Assembly: GCA_003820375.1 (NCBI GenBank)
Contig: RPQH01000001.1
Location: forward strand, 1 to 36,873
Length of the DNA stretch: 36,873 nt
Reading direction: 5' to 3'
Origin: Ignavibacteriota bacterium
GTDB taxonomy: Bacteria > Bacteroidota > Ignavibacteria > Tepidaquicellales > OLB5
The notes under the pieces were generated by a model that was not told the origin of the DNA, did no database searches, and worked only from the letters and a program-made list of their open reading frames with translations. The position numbers and the translations under genes are program-made. Shown here piece by piece: positions 7,628 to 15,878 of this stretch (position 1 is its first letter; each line of letters opens with the position of its first letter).

Positions 7628-10384
7628 ATGACTCCTGAGCAAAAAGCAAGACAGCAAATCGATAAAATGCTCACCCAGGCAGGTTGGGTAATCCAGGACT
7701 TAAAGCAGTTCAGCCCAAATGCCGCATTAGGTGTAGTAGTAAGAGAATATCCCACCGAATCAGGTCCGGCTGACTATGTTATGTTTGTTGACCGCAATCC
7801 AATTGGTATTATCGAAGCGAAAGATGAATCAAAAGGGGAAACACTAATAGTAGCGGAAGGACAAACCGAGCGTTACGCTTCAAGCCAACTCAAATGGATT
7901 AAGAATAAATCATCGCTTCCTTTTCTTTACCAAAGTACAGGTACATTAACACGATTCACTGATAACAGAGACCCGAAGCCCCGCTCAAGAGAGATATTCC
8001 AGTTTCATAAACCTGAAACCCTTCTTAAATGGATAAATGAAACCGATACGTTAAGACATAGGTTAACCACTATTCCTCCGCTGAACATAGAAGGATTAAG
8101 AGAATGCCAGGTTAACGCTATTGAAAACCTTGAGTGTTCATTCGCTTTAAATAATCCAAGAGCATTAATACAAATGGCGACCGGTTCAGGGAAAACGTTT
8201 ACAGCCATCACATCGGTTTACCGTTTGCTGAAATACGCTAAAGCCAAAAGGATTCTGTTCCTCGTTGATACAAGGAATCTCGGTGTGCAGGCAGAGCAGG
8301 AATTCCAGGCATTTGAGCCATCTGACGATAAAAGGAAGTTTACAGAGCTTTATAATGTTCAACGGTTAACATCTAAATTCATAGATAAAGACAGCCAGGT
8401 TTGTATCAGTACAATACAAAGAATGTACTCAATACTCAGAGGCGAAGAGCTGGATGAATCTGCTGAAACTGAATCATTGTATGAAATAAAACAAGTTGAT
8501 AGGCCAAAAGACGTTGCTTATAACTCTGATGTTCCAGTTGAAATGTTTGACTTCATTATCATCGATGAATGTCATCGCTCAATCTATAATCTTTGGAAAC
8601 AGGTTCTTGATTACTTCGATGCTTTCCTCATTGGTTTAACTGCAACACCTGATAAACGTACATTCGGTTTCTTCAACCAAAACGTGGTGAGCGAATATTC
8701 ACATGAGAAAGCTGTTGCAGATGGTGTGAATGTGAGTTATGATGTTTATAAGATAGATACCAATATCACAAAGCATGGTGCTAAGATAGAAGCTAAGCAA
8801 TGGATTGATAAAAGAGACCGTTTATCACGCAGAAAAAAATGGGAAATATTAGATGAGGATGTTATTTATTCCAACGTTGAGCTTGATAGAGATGTAGTCA
8901 ATCCAAGCCAGATAAGAACAATCATCAGGGCATTCAAAGAGAGTGTTCAAACTTCAATTTTTCCCGGAAGAAAAGAAGTACCCAAAACATTAATCTTTGC
9001 AAAATCAGACAGCCATGCCGATGACATTATAAAGATTGTCCGTGAAGAATTTGCTGAAGGCAATGCATTTTGCAAAAAGGTAACATATAATAACACTGAA
9101 GAGAACTCATCAACAGTACTACAGCAGTTCAGGAATGAATATAATCCGCGTGTTGCAGTAACAGTTGATATGATTGCAACCGGTACTGACGTAAAACCAA
9201 TTGAGTGCCTTATCTTCATGCGTGATGTGAAATCAAGGAGCTACTTCCAGCAGATGATAGGACGCGGTACAAGAACTATGGATTATGATTCATTGAAGAC
9301 GATTACCCCGTCAGTTACAGGCAGCAAGACACATTTTGTTGTGATAGATGCCATTGGTGTCTGTGAATCGGTTAAAATAGACAGCAGACCGCTGGAAAGA
9401 AAGCCGGGCATATCATTAAAAGATTTGATGATGAATGTTGTATTGGGTACACGTGATGAAGATACTATTACTTCTCTTGCAAACCGCCTGACACGGCTTG
9501 AAAGGCAAATAACTCCACAGGAAAAAGAGAAGGCAAAGGAAATTAACGGGGGAAAAACAATTGGCGTTATTGTAGCTGAGTTACTTGGTTCTTTTGACCC
9601 GGATAAAGTTGCTGAGAAAGCAAAAACTTTAAGCCCTGTTAAAGATGGTGAGGAAATACCGGAAGAGATTTTGAAGCAGGCAAACGATGAGCTTGCGAAG
9701 GAAGCATCTGCAGTGTTTGATGATGCTAAGTTCAGGGAATATATTGAGAATGTGAGAAAGAAGTATGAGCAGATTATTGATACTGTTAATATCGATGAGG
9801 TAACAGGTATAGGATGGTCAGGAAAGGTAAAGGAAAAAGCTGTAGAGTTAGTTAACGGTTTTAAGGAATTTATTGAAGCTAATAAAGATGAGATAACAGC
9901 ACTGCAAATATTTTACAGCCAGCCATACAGACGCAGAGAGCTGACATTTAAAATGATAAAGGAACTTTGCGATGTATTGAAGCAAACAAAACCAAACCTT
10001 GCACCGCTGCATGTATGGAATGCTTATGAGCAGATTGAAAGTGTTAACGGCAGCAGACCGCTTGAAGAGCTTACTGCACTTGTAGCACTTGTAAGGCATG
10101 CTATTAACATAGATAATGTGCTTACCAATTATGATGTAACAGTAAATAAGAATTTCCAGGAGTGGGTATTTAAGAAGCAGGCAGGGGCACTGAAGTTTAC
10201 GAAGGAGCAGATGGACTGGCTGAGGATGATAAAAGAGCATGCGGCAAGCTCTGTGCATATTGAGAAAGATGATTTTGATAATACACCATTTGCAGAGCAT
10301 GGCGGACTTGCCAAAGCGTACATGCTTTTTGGCGATGAGCTTGATAGCATTATTAATGAACTAAACGAGGCATTAGCAGCATAA
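7628..10384 (+). CDS. hsdR: Type I restriction enzyme, R subunit (EcoEI/EcoKI-like)
   Basis: 918 residues, full length. The N-terminal nuclease domain shows the PD-(D/E)XK residues Asp49, Glu63 and Lys65 (GIIEAKDE). An SF2 translocase follows, with Walker A ATGSGKT (184-190), DECH (313-316) and GLTATP, and a second RecA lobe ending near GRGTRTMDY. The C-terminal part (from about 650) resembles the region that docks onto the methylase core. In complex with HsdM and HsdS it pumps DNA using ATP and cuts far from unmethylated sites. It is the first gene of the + strand island. hsdS starts one base after its stop codon. Confidence 0.97.
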   Translation: MTPEQKARQQIDKMLTQAGWVIQDLKQFSPNAALGVVVREYPTESGPADYVMFVDRNPIGIIEAKDESKGETLIVAEGQTERYASSQLKWIKNKSSLPFLYQSTGTLTRFTDNRDPKPRSREIFQFHKPETLLKWINETDTLRHRLTTIPPLNIEGLRECQVNAIENLECSFALNNPRALIQMATGSGKTFTAITSVYRLLKYAKAKRILFLVDTRNLGVQAEQEFQAFEPSDDKRKFTELYNVQRLTSKFIDKDSQVCISTIQRMYSILRGEELDESAETESLYEIKQVDRPKDVAYNSDVPVEMFDFIIIDECHRSIYNLWKQVLDYFDAFLIGLTATPDKRTFGFFNQNVVSEYSHEKAVADGVNVSYDVYKIDTNITKHGAKIEAKQWIDKRDRLSRRKKWEILDEDVIYSNVELDRDVVNPSQIRTIIRAFKESVQTSIFPGRKEVPKTLIFAKSDSHADDIIKIVREEFAEGNAFCKKVTYNNTEENSSTVLQQFRNEYNPRVAVTVDMIATGTDVKPIECLIFMRDVKSRSYFQQMIGRGTRTMDYDSLKTITPSVTGSKTHFVVIDAIGVCESVKIDSRPLERKPGISLKDLMMNVVLGTRDEDTITSLANRLTRLERQITPQEKEKAKEINGGKTIGVIVAELLGSFDPDKVAEKAKTLSPVKDGEEIPEEILKQANDELAKEASAVFDDAKFREYIENVRKKYEQIIDTVNIDEVTGIGWSGKVKEKAVELVNGFKEFIEANKDEITALQIFYSQPYRRRELTFKMIKELCDVLKQTKPNLAPLHVWNAYEQIESVNGSRPLEELTALVALVRHAINIDNVLTNYDVTVNKNFQEWVFKKQAGALKFTKEQMDWLRMIKEHAASSVHIEKDDFDNTPFAEHGGLAKAYMLFGDELDSIINELNEALAA

Positions 10385-10385
10385 G

Positions 10386-11624
10386 ATGAAAGAATTACCA
10401 AAAGGGTGGAAGTGGGTGCGTTTGGGTGATGTTTCTGATAACGTGTTAAAAGTGAAAAAATTTGAGAAAAAGAAGGGTAATTTTATATATTTAGATATAG
10501 GTTCAATTAATAATAAAACTCATAAACTAATATCACATAAAGAGTACGACTGGACACAAGCTCCATCTAGGGCACAACAAATAATTAGAGTTGGGGATAT
10601 TTTATTTTCTACAGTTAGGACATATCTAAAAAATACAGCAAAAGTTGATAATCCAATTTACAATGACCAAATTGCATCCACAGGTTTTGCAGTAATAAGA
10701 CCTTTAAAAGAAAGAGTTGTTGATAAATATATCTTCTACTATTCAATTTCCAATATTTTTGTTGAATCACTTAATAAGTTACAAACAGGTTCAAGCTATC
10801 CAGCAGTTAGAGATTCTGATGTTTTCAATCAAATGATTCCAATTTGCGAAATAGCTGAACAACGCAGAATAACAGATAAAATAGAAGAGTTATTCAGTGA
10901 GCTTGATGAAGGAATTGAAAATCTAAAGAAAGCACAGGCACAGCTTAAGATATTCCGGCAGGCAGTTTTGAAATATGCGTTTGAGGGAAGATTAACGAAT
11001 AAGAATGTGAAAGATGGTGAGTTGCCGGAAGGATGGAAGTGGGTAAAGGTAAATGATATATCAAATAAGATAACAGATGGAGAACACTTAAGACCTAACA
11101 TAATTGATGATGGTATTCCTTTTCTATCAGCTAAAGATGTTAGAGATCATGATGTAGTTTTTGATGAATGCTTGTATATTAGCAAAGAGGATAGCATAAA
11201 ATTTCGTAAAAGATGTAATCCGGAAAAAGGTGATATACTAATTGTAAGCAGAGGGGCTACCGTAGGAAGATCATGTATTGTTAAATCGACACAAGTATTC
11301 TGTTTATTGGGCAGTGTAATACTTATTAAACCGAAAGTATGTGTTGAAGCATTATATCTGAGTTATCTAATGAAATCGCCTTTTATTCTTAATAAGTTAA
11401 TATTGTTATCAGGTTCTACAGCCCAACAAGCTATTTATCTTAGAGATATTAAAAACATTTTAGTACCTATTTGTCCCAAAGAAGAGCAAATAAGAATAGT
11501 GAATGAAATTGAGTCTCGTTTATCTGTATGTGACTCAATTGAGAAAGAAATAACCCAAGGATTAAATCAATCAGAACACCTCCGACAGAGTATCCTCAAG
11601 CAGGCGTTTGGGGGGAGGCTGTGA
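10386..11624 (+). CDS. hsdS: Type I restriction-modification specificity subunit
   Basis: 412 residues in the usual two-half plan. Target-recognition domain 1 begins LPKGWKWVRLGDV. It is followed by the central helical spacer (ITDKIEELFSELDEGIENLK, then FRQAVLKYAFEGRL). Domain 2 begins LPEGWKWVKVNDIS and is followed by the distal spacer (LRQSILKQAFGGRL). The near-repeat of 'P.GWKWV' and of '(F/L)RQ..LK.AF.GRL' shows the two pseudo-repeats; each domain reads one half of a split DNA target. The protein sets the sequence specificity of both methylation and cutting. It is tightly packed with hsdR (one-base gap). Its 3' end carries a GGGGGAGG stretch that could act as ribosome binding site for the ATPase gene. 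Confidence 0.96.
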   Translation: MKELPKGWKWVRLGDVSDNVLKVKKFEKKKGNFIYLDIGSINNKTHKLISHKEYDWTQAPSRAQQIIRVGDILFSTVRTYLKNTAKVDNPIYNDQIASTGFAVIRPLKERVVDKYIFYYSISNIFVESLNKLQTGSSYPAVRDSDVFNQMIPICEIAEQRRITDKIEELFSELDEGIENLKKAQAQLKIFRQAVLKYAFEGRLTNKNVKDGELPEGWKWVKVNDISNKITDGEHLRPNIIDDGIPFLSAKDVRDHDVVFDECLYISKEDSIKFRKRCNPEKGDILIVSRGATVGRSCIVKSTQVFCLLGSVILIKPKVCVEALYLSYLMKSPFILNKLILLSGSTAQQAIYLRDIKNILVPICPKEEQIRIVNEIESRLSVCDSIEKEITQGLNQSEHLRQSILKQAFGGRL

Positions 11625-11656
11625 GAAATCGTAAACAAATAAATATACAGAAGAAA

Positions 11657-13558
11657 ATGGAATTAATATTCACTTGGATTGAAAATTATAAGGATATCTT
11701 AATAAATCAAAATCTAAACTTTTCTTATAAATTCAAAATTAATTACAACTCAGAAAAAAACGAATTGCTCATAAATGATAATAGAAGTTTTATTGCTGAT
11801 TTTTTTAGTTTAGAAAAAGATAGTAAAATTCACATATCAAACATTACCGCAATCATTGGAGAAAATGGAGCAGGGAAAACTACTACTTTAGAATACATAA
11901 GTAACTGTCTGACTGAGGGGCTTTCTGGATTAGGTAAAACTAACAATATAGCTATATTTTATAAGGTTAATGTATTAAGAATTTATTGTCAAAAAGAAAT
12001 AAATATAATTAACAAATCAGAAAAATGTTCATATGAGTTAAATAAAATTATTAATAATAGAATATCAAAACACACTGTTGAAGAACTTCAAGATATTTCA
12101 TTTATCTATTTTTCTAATATATTTGATGGGAAAAGGGAATATCAAAATAATTTAGAATATGATAATAGAAACTTTAAAAGTATTTCGACAAACCAGTTGA
12201 TATATCAAGATTATGAAGATTTCAAAAACCCCAACTATGAAAAAGAAAATGCTTCACAAGATAATTCGGAGCTTGTATCTGGCACTCATCCAGTAATAGC
12301 TCATAACAAATACGAATTCAAAAGACAAATATTTTATTTTATAAATAAATATGATAATTATTGCGATATTAAATATCCTGAAGAAGTTGTAATCACTGTG
12401 AAGGAAATTAATATAAATAGTATTTTCCCAAAATCAAAAAGAAATATCAATAATAGAAATTACAATACTCTTAAAACCGTTAATGAATTTTTCGATGAGT
12501 ATCGAAATAATATAAAAGAGAATAAACAACCATTAATAAAGATTATCTTTTATAAAAGCATTTTTTTTAATTTTATAAATAATATACTTGAATCGACTTT
12601 GTTTTCTAGTTTATTCGGTAATGTAAACTTTATAATAAATGATAAATTATCACCTATTAAGAATATTGAATCATTTTTCAAGAAAATAACCAAGGAAATA
12701 CCAGGGATTGATGAAAAAACTGGTATAAGGAAAATGATTAAAAATAATATAGAATTTATTAAATTATTTGAAAGGTTAGTTAATAAAGCTGATACTAGGA
12801 TATTTGGAAATATAATATATTTTAACACCAACGTGGAAAAATTAGAAATTTTGAAAAACTTTATAGATAAATATTTAGAAACTTATCCAAAATTAGATTT
12901 TTTTGAATTTTCGTGGCGAGATTTAAGTTCTGGAGAAAAAGCTATATTGAATTTATATTCCAGATTCTATGAGATAATTAATAAGAAAGTAAATAAACCA
13001 ACTCTAAAGGTATCAGATTCTATAATTATCATGATCGATGAAGGTGATATATATTTACACCCCCAATGGCAAAAAATGTTTATAAAAAATATTCTAAAAT
13101 TTTTAACAAATCTTTTCGAATCGAAATTTAAAAATATTGATATTCAATTAATTATCACTTCTCATTCACCAATTGTTTTATCGGACTTGCCTTCAGATTG
13201 TGTAATATTTTTATCTAAAAATGAAAATGACGAAATTATACAATCAAATTTGGACGATTTTAGGCAAACCTTTGCCTCCAATATTTATTCACTATATCAA
13301 GATTCATTTTTTGTAAAAGGTGGATTAATTGGAGACTTTTCAAAAGAACAGATTGATGGGTTATTAAGAATTCTTAGTAACGAAGATTTTATAAATTCCT
13401 CAGAAGAAAGAAATAACGAAATAAAGAATAGAATAAAAATTATAGGAGAGCCAATTATCAGGAATAAATTATTAACCTTATTTAACGAGAAAATAAATTT
13501 GGATATGGTATCAATTTATAAACGTTTAGATAATTTGGAGAAATCAAGAAATAAATGA
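11657..13558 (+). CDS. Septu PtuA-like AAA/ABC-type ATPase
   Basis: 633 residues from the ATG at 11657. A GTG at 11621 overlaps the hsdS stop as GTGA and would add 12 residues. 11657 is preferred because MELIFTWIENYK starts directly on the first strand of the ATPase fold, although the GTG has the better purine-rich leader. In 11621-based numbering the motifs are Walker A GENGAGKTT (80-88), signature LSSGEK (435-440), Walker B IIMIDEGD (D473, E474) and the switch histidine in TSHSP (515). A long insert separates Walker A from the signature. This is the OLD/RecF-like ATPase plan without a TOPRIM domain, as in PtuA of Septu. With the HNH gene it probably forms a nuclease complex activated by invading DNA. 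Confidence 0.82.
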   Translation: MELIFTWIENYKDILINQNLNFSYKFKINYNSEKNELLINDNRSFIADFFSLEKDSKIHISNITAIIGENGAGKTTTLEYISNCLTEGLSGLGKTNNIAIFYKVNVLRIYCQKEINIINKSEKCSYELNKIINNRISKHTVEELQDISFIYFSNIFDGKREYQNNLEYDNRNFKSISTNQLIYQDYEDFKNPNYEKENASQDNSELVSGTHPVIAHNKYEFKRQIFYFINKYDNYCDIKYPEEVVITVKEININSIFPKSKRNINNRNYNTLKTVNEFFDEYRNNIKENKQPLIKIIFYKSIFFNFINNILESTLFSSLFGNVNFIINDKLSPIKNIESFFKKITKEIPGIDEKTGIRKMIKNNIEFIKLFERLVNKADTRIFGNIIYFNTNVEKLEILKNFIDKYLETYPKLDFFEFSWRDLSSGEKAILNLYSRFYEIINKKVNKPTLKVSDSIIIMIDEGDIYLHPQWQKMFIKNILKFLTNLFESKFKNIDIQLIITSHSPIVLSDLPSDCVIFLSKNENDEIIQSNLDDFRQTFASNIYSLYQDSFFVKGGLIGDFSKEQIDGLLRILSNEDFINSSEERNNEIKNRIKIIGEPIIRNKLLTLFNEKINLDMVSIYKRLDNLEKSRNK

Positions 13559-14553
13559 TCAAGATAGTAGCTGGGAAAAGCAAGTTCCTTAGAGAAATTG
13601 CTGAAGAATATTTTAAATTATTGAATCCACAAAATAAAAATGGTGCATTTCACAAAAGAAATTCAATTTATGGGCGAATTGAAACTCAATTTAAAATAAA
13701 ATCTAACAGAAGTAATTATTCACATTATGGAAGACACTTATATAATAATTTAAAAACTCTTATCACAGGTATCCCAAGTGAGATTTATCAAATACAAAAA
13801 CAACTTGATGGAATATCTAATTTATACTCATTAAAAAGAAATATATTATTAAAACGAATTAATAAGATATTTTATTATGATACATTTAGAGAAAGTGATA
13901 CTGCTATATGGCTTGCAAAAGAAATAAATTTAGGTGTTTGTGTTTACTGCAATAGACAGTATATTTCCATTATTAAACATAAAAAATCCCATATGTATCT
14001 TGCAGATTTTGATCATTACTTTTTAAGATCAAAGTATCCTTGTTTATCATTATCTTTTTATAATTTAATACTTTCTTGCCATGGATGTAATAGTAAACTA
14101 AAATTTACCGCTAAATTCATTTTAAAAAATTATCTTCATCCTTATATGGATTCATTTAATGATATATTAAGATTCTCTACAAATGTTTTAAATACAAATT
14201 TTTTCTTTAATAAGGGTGATGACTTTGAGATTAAACTAAAAAAGAACTGGTTTAAAAATCCAACAAAAAAAGATATCAATAGAGCATTTAAAACGGCTGA
14301 GATCTTTAGAATTAAAGATTTATATAATTTGCACAAAGATGTAATAATTGAATTAATACAAAAACATATTATTTATAGTCCACAGTATATAGATAATTTA
14401 TATAGTGAATTTAGCATATTGTTTAGTACAAAAGCAGATGTTTACAGAATGTTATTGGGAGCTTATGTTATAGATTCTGAGATTAATAAACGTCCACTAT
14501 CAAAATTCATAAAAGATATTTCAGAAGAATTCGGTTTTTTGAAATTACACTAA
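13555..14553 (+). CDS. Septu PtuB-like HNH endonuclease
   Basis: 332 residues. The gene begins inside the ATPase stop codon (ATGA overlap), so the two are translationally coupled. The nuclease core has two zinc knuckles, CVYC (129-132) and CHGC (175-178). Between them, DFDHYFLRSKYPCLSLSFYNLI holds the HNH residues His154 and Asn170, with Asn179 just after the second knuckle. This spacing and the 'DH....SK.P.LSLS.YNLI.SC..CN' pattern are typical of PtuB. The N-terminal 120 residues and the C-terminal half are not recognised. It sits between hsdS and the hsdM relic, so it was probably an extra weapon carried within the type I operon. Confidence 0.85.
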   Translation: MIKIVAGKSKFLREIAEEYFKLLNPQNKNGAFHKRNSIYGRIETQFKIKSNRSNYSHYGRHLYNNLKTLITGIPSEIYQIQKQLDGISNLYSLKRNILLKRINKIFYYDTFRESDTAIWLAKEINLGVCVYCNRQYISIIKHKKSHMYLADFDHYFLRSKYPCLSLSFYNLILSCHGCNSKLKFTAKFILKNYLHPYMDSFNDILRFSTNVLNTNFFFNKGDDFEIKLKKNWFKNPTKKDINRAFKTAEIFRIKDLYNLHKDVIIELIQKHIIYSPQYIDNLYSEFSILFSTKADVYRMLLGAYVIDSEINKRPLSKFIKDISEEFGFLKLH

Positions 14554-14559
14554 TAAAAA

Positions 14560-14646
14560 ATGTCCACCTCAACAATTGGAAACAAAATCTGGTCATACTG
14601 CCACACACTCCGCGATGATGGCGTAAGTTATGGAGATTGTTTTTAA
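14560..14646 (+). pseudogene. 5' relic of a second hsdM
   Basis: Starting six bases after the HNH gene, 26 codons match the start of the intact hsdM at 15879 at 25 of 26 residues (Ser versus Thr at position 2). The reading frame then breaks into unrelated sequence (Cys-Phe-stop). At DNA level 10 of the first 79 bases differ, mostly silent third-position changes, so the relic is not a fresh copy but comes from a diverged allele. The leader (TAAAAAATG against ATAAAAAATG) also matches. It marks the place where hsdM once followed the HNH gene directly. Confidence 0.92.
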
Positions 14647-14680
14647 AAGATTGGAATTTGTTCTTTTAACAGTAAATATT

Positions 14681-14822
14681 ATTAAGTTATAACTTAATAG
14701 ACAGTATTATTCATTAACTTATAGCTTAACATTTTGCAATATTTATTAACTTTTATCTTAATAAATATAATAGTATTATTAACCTATAACTTAATATATT
14801 TATTATTAAACTTATAAGTTAA
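14681..14822. promoter_or_regulatory. Array of five phased operator-like palindromes
   Basis: Five 16-base imperfect palindromes related to TTAAGTTATAACTTAA begin at 14682, 14714, 14746, 14779 and 14807. The first is perfect and extends to 18 bases (14681-14698). The others are TTAACTTATAGCTTAA, TTAACTTTTATCTTAA, TTAACCTATAACTTAA and TAAACTTATAAGTTAA. Start-to-start spacing is 32, 32, 33 and 28, close to three helical turns, so most sites face the same side of the DNA. The array ends eight bases before the HTH gene and fills its promoter region. It is probably an autoregulatory operator bound by that HTH protein. Confidence 0.8.
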
Positions 14823-14830
14823 TAAGTGTT

Positions 14831-15298
14831 ATGAGAAAAAAATATCAAAATCTGAAAATAAAGCAACTGGATTCGAAGTTGAAATCAAAGGATTTAAAAG
14901 GATTGCAGATACCTGCACGGGGCTGGATATGGGAAATTAGGAATACAATTGGAATGGGTCACAGACAACTTGCCAAACGTTTAAACATTTCTCCGCCTGC
15001 AGTTGCCGGATTGGAAAAAAGCGAAGCTGAAGGCAATATTACTTTGAATTCATTGAAAAAAGTTGCTAAGGCAATGAAGTGTAATTTAGTTTATGCTCTT
15101 GTTCCTGAAACCTCGTTTGAAAAGATAGTTGCAGACCAATCTGCTATAGTTGCAGGTGCAATGTTTAAAAGAATTAATCATTCAATGAAATTGGAAGAGC
15201 AGGATTTAAACAGTAAAGAAGGGAAAAAAATAATGGAAGACATTATGGAAGAAATAAACAGAGAAAAGAGAGGGAAAATCTGGGATTATGAAGTTTGA
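14831..15298 (+). CDS. Mobile mystery protein A (XRE-type HTH)
   Basis: 155 residues. A helix-turn-helix spans about 37-80: IRNTIGMGHRQLAKRLNISPPAVAGLEKSE followed by ITLNSLKKVAKAMKCNLVYALVP. Together with 'LKGLQIPARGWIWEIRN' this is the recognisable pattern of mobile mystery protein A (NCBIfam mob_myst_A). That family nearly always precedes protein B and is often found inside type I restriction loci. The likely role is a DNA-binding repressor or antitoxin-like partner of the Fic protein. It follows the five-palindrome array and overlaps the next gene by 11 bases. The start ATG is the first after the array. Confidence 0.9.
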   Translation: MRKKYQNLKIKQLDSKLKSKDLKGLQIPARGWIWEIRNTIGMGHRQLAKRLNISPPAVAGLEKSEAEGNITLNSLKKVAKAMKCNLVYALVPETSFEKIVADQSAIVAGAMFKRINHSMKLEEQDLNSKEGKKIMEDIMEEINREKRGKIWDYEV

Positions 15299-15875
15299 AT
15301 ATCCCAAAGGTGCAACACCTATCGATGCTGATGAAGCCGAAGGATTAATCCCTTCTCACATAACCTTACAAAAAGAATTGAATGAATGGGAAGAACACAA
15401 TATAGCTGATGCTGCTTTAAAATATTATAGTAAGGAATATAAAGCAGATAAAATACTTGATATTTATTTTTTACAGGATATTCATAAGGATATGTTTGAT
15501 GAGACATGGAAGTGGGCGGGGCAATTAAGAAAAACAGAAAAGAACATTGGAGTAGCACCTGAGAAAATCCGTGAAGAGACAAGGAATTTGCTTGATGATA
15601 TTAAATATTGGATTGAACATAATACTTATGGAAAAGATGAAATATGTGCACGATTTCATCATAGGTTAGTATGGATACATCTATTTCCAAACGGAAACGG
15701 TAGGCACGCCAGATTTGCAGCAGATTTACTTGCCATATCATTAGGAATACAACTTTTTACCTGGGGAGCAAAGGAACTGTATAATGATGGCGAAGAAAGA
15801 ACTAAATATTTGGAAGCTCTGCAGGAAGCCGATAAATTTAATTACATACCATTATTAAAGTTTGTTAAATCATAA
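15288..15875 (+). CDS. Mobile mystery protein B (Fic-domain protein)
   Basis: 195 residues. The opening GATPIDADEAEGLIP and ELNEWEEHNI are characteristic of mobile mystery protein B (mob_myst_B). The Fic active-site loop is HLFPNGNGRHAR (131-142): catalytic His131, Gly-Asn-Gly and both arginines are kept, with Leu instead of the usual Pro after the histidine. Fic enzymes usually transfer AMP from ATP to a protein hydroxyl, and the target here is unknown. The gene overlaps the HTH gene by 11 bases and ends three bases before hsdM, so hsdM expression may fall under the HTH-controlled promoter. Confidence 0.9.
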   Translation: MKFEYPKGATPIDADEAEGLIPSHITLQKELNEWEEHNIADAALKYYSKEYKADKILDIYFLQDIHKDMFDETWKWAGQLRKTEKNIGVAPEKIREETRNLLDDIKYWIEHNTYGKDEICARFHHRLVWIHLFPNGNGRHARFAADLLAISLGIQLFTWGAKELYNDGEERTKYLEALQEADKFNYIPLLKFVKS

Positions 15876-15878
15876 AAA

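Noticed and set aside
14681..14822. Regularly spaced repeats considered as a CRISPR array
   Set aside because: Units are 16-base palindromes with variable bases and short AT-rich gaps, no cas gene is near, and they sit in a promoter region; operators fit better.
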